From: Methanomassiliicoccaceae archaeon
GTDB taxonomy: Archaea > Thermoplasmatota > Thermoplasmata > Methanomassiliicoccales > Methanomethylophilaceae
Assembly: GCA_009784745.1 (NCBI GenBank)
Contig: WQXR01000032.1
Location: 1 to 13,531 of the forward strand
DNA: 13,531 bases
Direction of reading: 5' to 3'
Both the position numbers and the translations under genes were made by a program. Positions 13,221-13,531 of the stretch are shown here, piece after piece; within the stretch, counting starts at the first letter, position 1, and each line of letters begins with the position of its first letter. The notes under the pieces were generated by a model, which was not told the origin of the DNA, searched no databases, and was given only the letters and a program-made list of their open reading frames with translations.

Positions 13221-13249
13221 AATGCTGCCCCATACACATACAGGTTAAT

Positions 13250-13258
13250 CAAATATTT
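13250..13258 (-). promoter_or_regulatory. TATA-like box for the AlbA_2 gene
   Basis: caaatattt (palindromic core aaatattt) lies 30-38 bases upstream of ATG 13220 on the transcribed strand, compatible with a leader of a few bases. Confidence 0.45.
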
Positions 13259-13350
13259 GCAGAGCCCACATCCTGCTGAGAAAAAAATATGTTTGAGTCT
13301 GATCGCGAGAACCGTTCGAATTCTCTAACGCATTCGCTCTTTTTGTGAGA

Positions 13351-13407
13351 AAGTAAAAGTAAGAAAGGTAGGGGGAAGTTTTCCCCCTGTTTATTTCGTT
13401 CTTTCGT
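13351..13407 (-). terminator. hairpin plus U-rich tract downstream of the surface gene
   Basis: Read on the minus strand after the stop at 13408: GAACGAAATAAAC, then a hairpin with 8-bp arms (13371-13378 and 13382-13389 on plus: agggggaa and ttccccct), then ACCTTTCTTACTTTTACTTT. The pyrimidine-rich tract is the same sequence found in repeat A, so the arrangement appears to be a shared 3'-end terminator for this surface-gene family. Confidence 0.65.
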
Positions 13408-13531
13408 CTAAGGCCTCATCCTGACCGCTAACAGCGCTAACAGTCCTACAGTACCTGCAACTGCGGCACCGACAACGACGTACGAATATGACGCCATGTA
13501 GTAGTCGTATTCGCATTCTACGGTAACGCCC
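13408..13531 (-). CDS. C-terminal end of a surface protein with membrane anchor (N-terminus beyond window)
   Basis: The frame enters from the window edge and ends at TAG (13408-13410). The last 40 residues are a short extracellular stretch (VTVECEYDYYM), then a single hydrophobic Val/Ala/Gly/Leu segment of about 22 residues and a basic tail RMRP. VTVE at the edge resembles the end of the beta repeats seen in the 1-1654 gene, so this is probably another member of the same surface family, anchored at its C-terminus with the tail in the cytoplasm. Repeats B at 5457 and 10164 are copies of this kind of 3' end, there terminated by TGA in place of TAG. Confidence 0.75.
   Translation of the reverse strand, partial: GVTVECEYDYYMASYSYVVVGAAVAGTVGLLALLAVRMRP

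Overview
The window looks like archaeal chromosome. Supported starts carry TATA-like boxes 25-35 bp upstream with very short leaders. The 3' flanks have pyrimidine-rich (U-rich in RNA) tracts, and Shine-Dalgarno sites occur inside operons. The surface proteins have Listeria-Bacteroides/InlB-type beta repeats and a C-terminal membrane anchor. With the gene content this fits a host-associated Thermoplasmata methanogen (Methanomassiliicoccales-like), but no marker gene is present, so the lineage is inference. The region reads as an accessory island of toxin-antitoxin and defence-type genes between two surface-protein genes that both run off the window edges.

Layout. 1-1654 (minus): N-terminal 551 residues of a repeat-bearing surface protein ending in a Cys-rich acidic segment. 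2300-3314 (plus): an unrecognised small protein followed by a HicB-like/HicA-like pair. 3395-4663 (minus): an AAA_14/DUF4143 ATP-binding protein whose TATA box is preceded by three contiguous 23-bp repeats. About 4790-5029 (minus): a frameshifted dinD relic. 5281-5349 (plus): a 22-codon ORF. 5359-5440 and 6413-6494: two copies of a hairpin-bearing repeat (A) flanking a vapBC pair. 5457-5630 and 10164-10337: two copies of an orphan surface-protein 3' end (repeat B). 6607-8570 (plus): an AAA_15/AAA_21-type ATPase overlapping a small TOPRIM-like protein, the best candidate for an uncharacterised defence system. About 8640-8870 (minus): a second dinD relic. 8922-9741 (minus): a coupled three-gene operon ending in a RelE-like toxin. 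10338-10877: a shuffled relic of a Schlafen/AlbA-type ATPase whose junctions coincide with 11-bp tandem arrays. 10879-11622: an N-terminally truncated relative. 11769-13220: an intact AlbA_2/HATPase_c_4/winged-helix protein. 13408-13531 (minus): the C-terminal anchor of another surface protein.

The live genes are mostly self-contained pairs (antitoxin-toxin, ATPase-effector) in coupled operons. The space between them holds relics (two dinD, two AlbA-type, several orphan surface-protein 3' ends) and short direct repeats that could drive recombination. This is the texture expected of a turnover hotspot for defence genes next to variable surface genes. Protein assignments are by motif recognition only; no database search was run.
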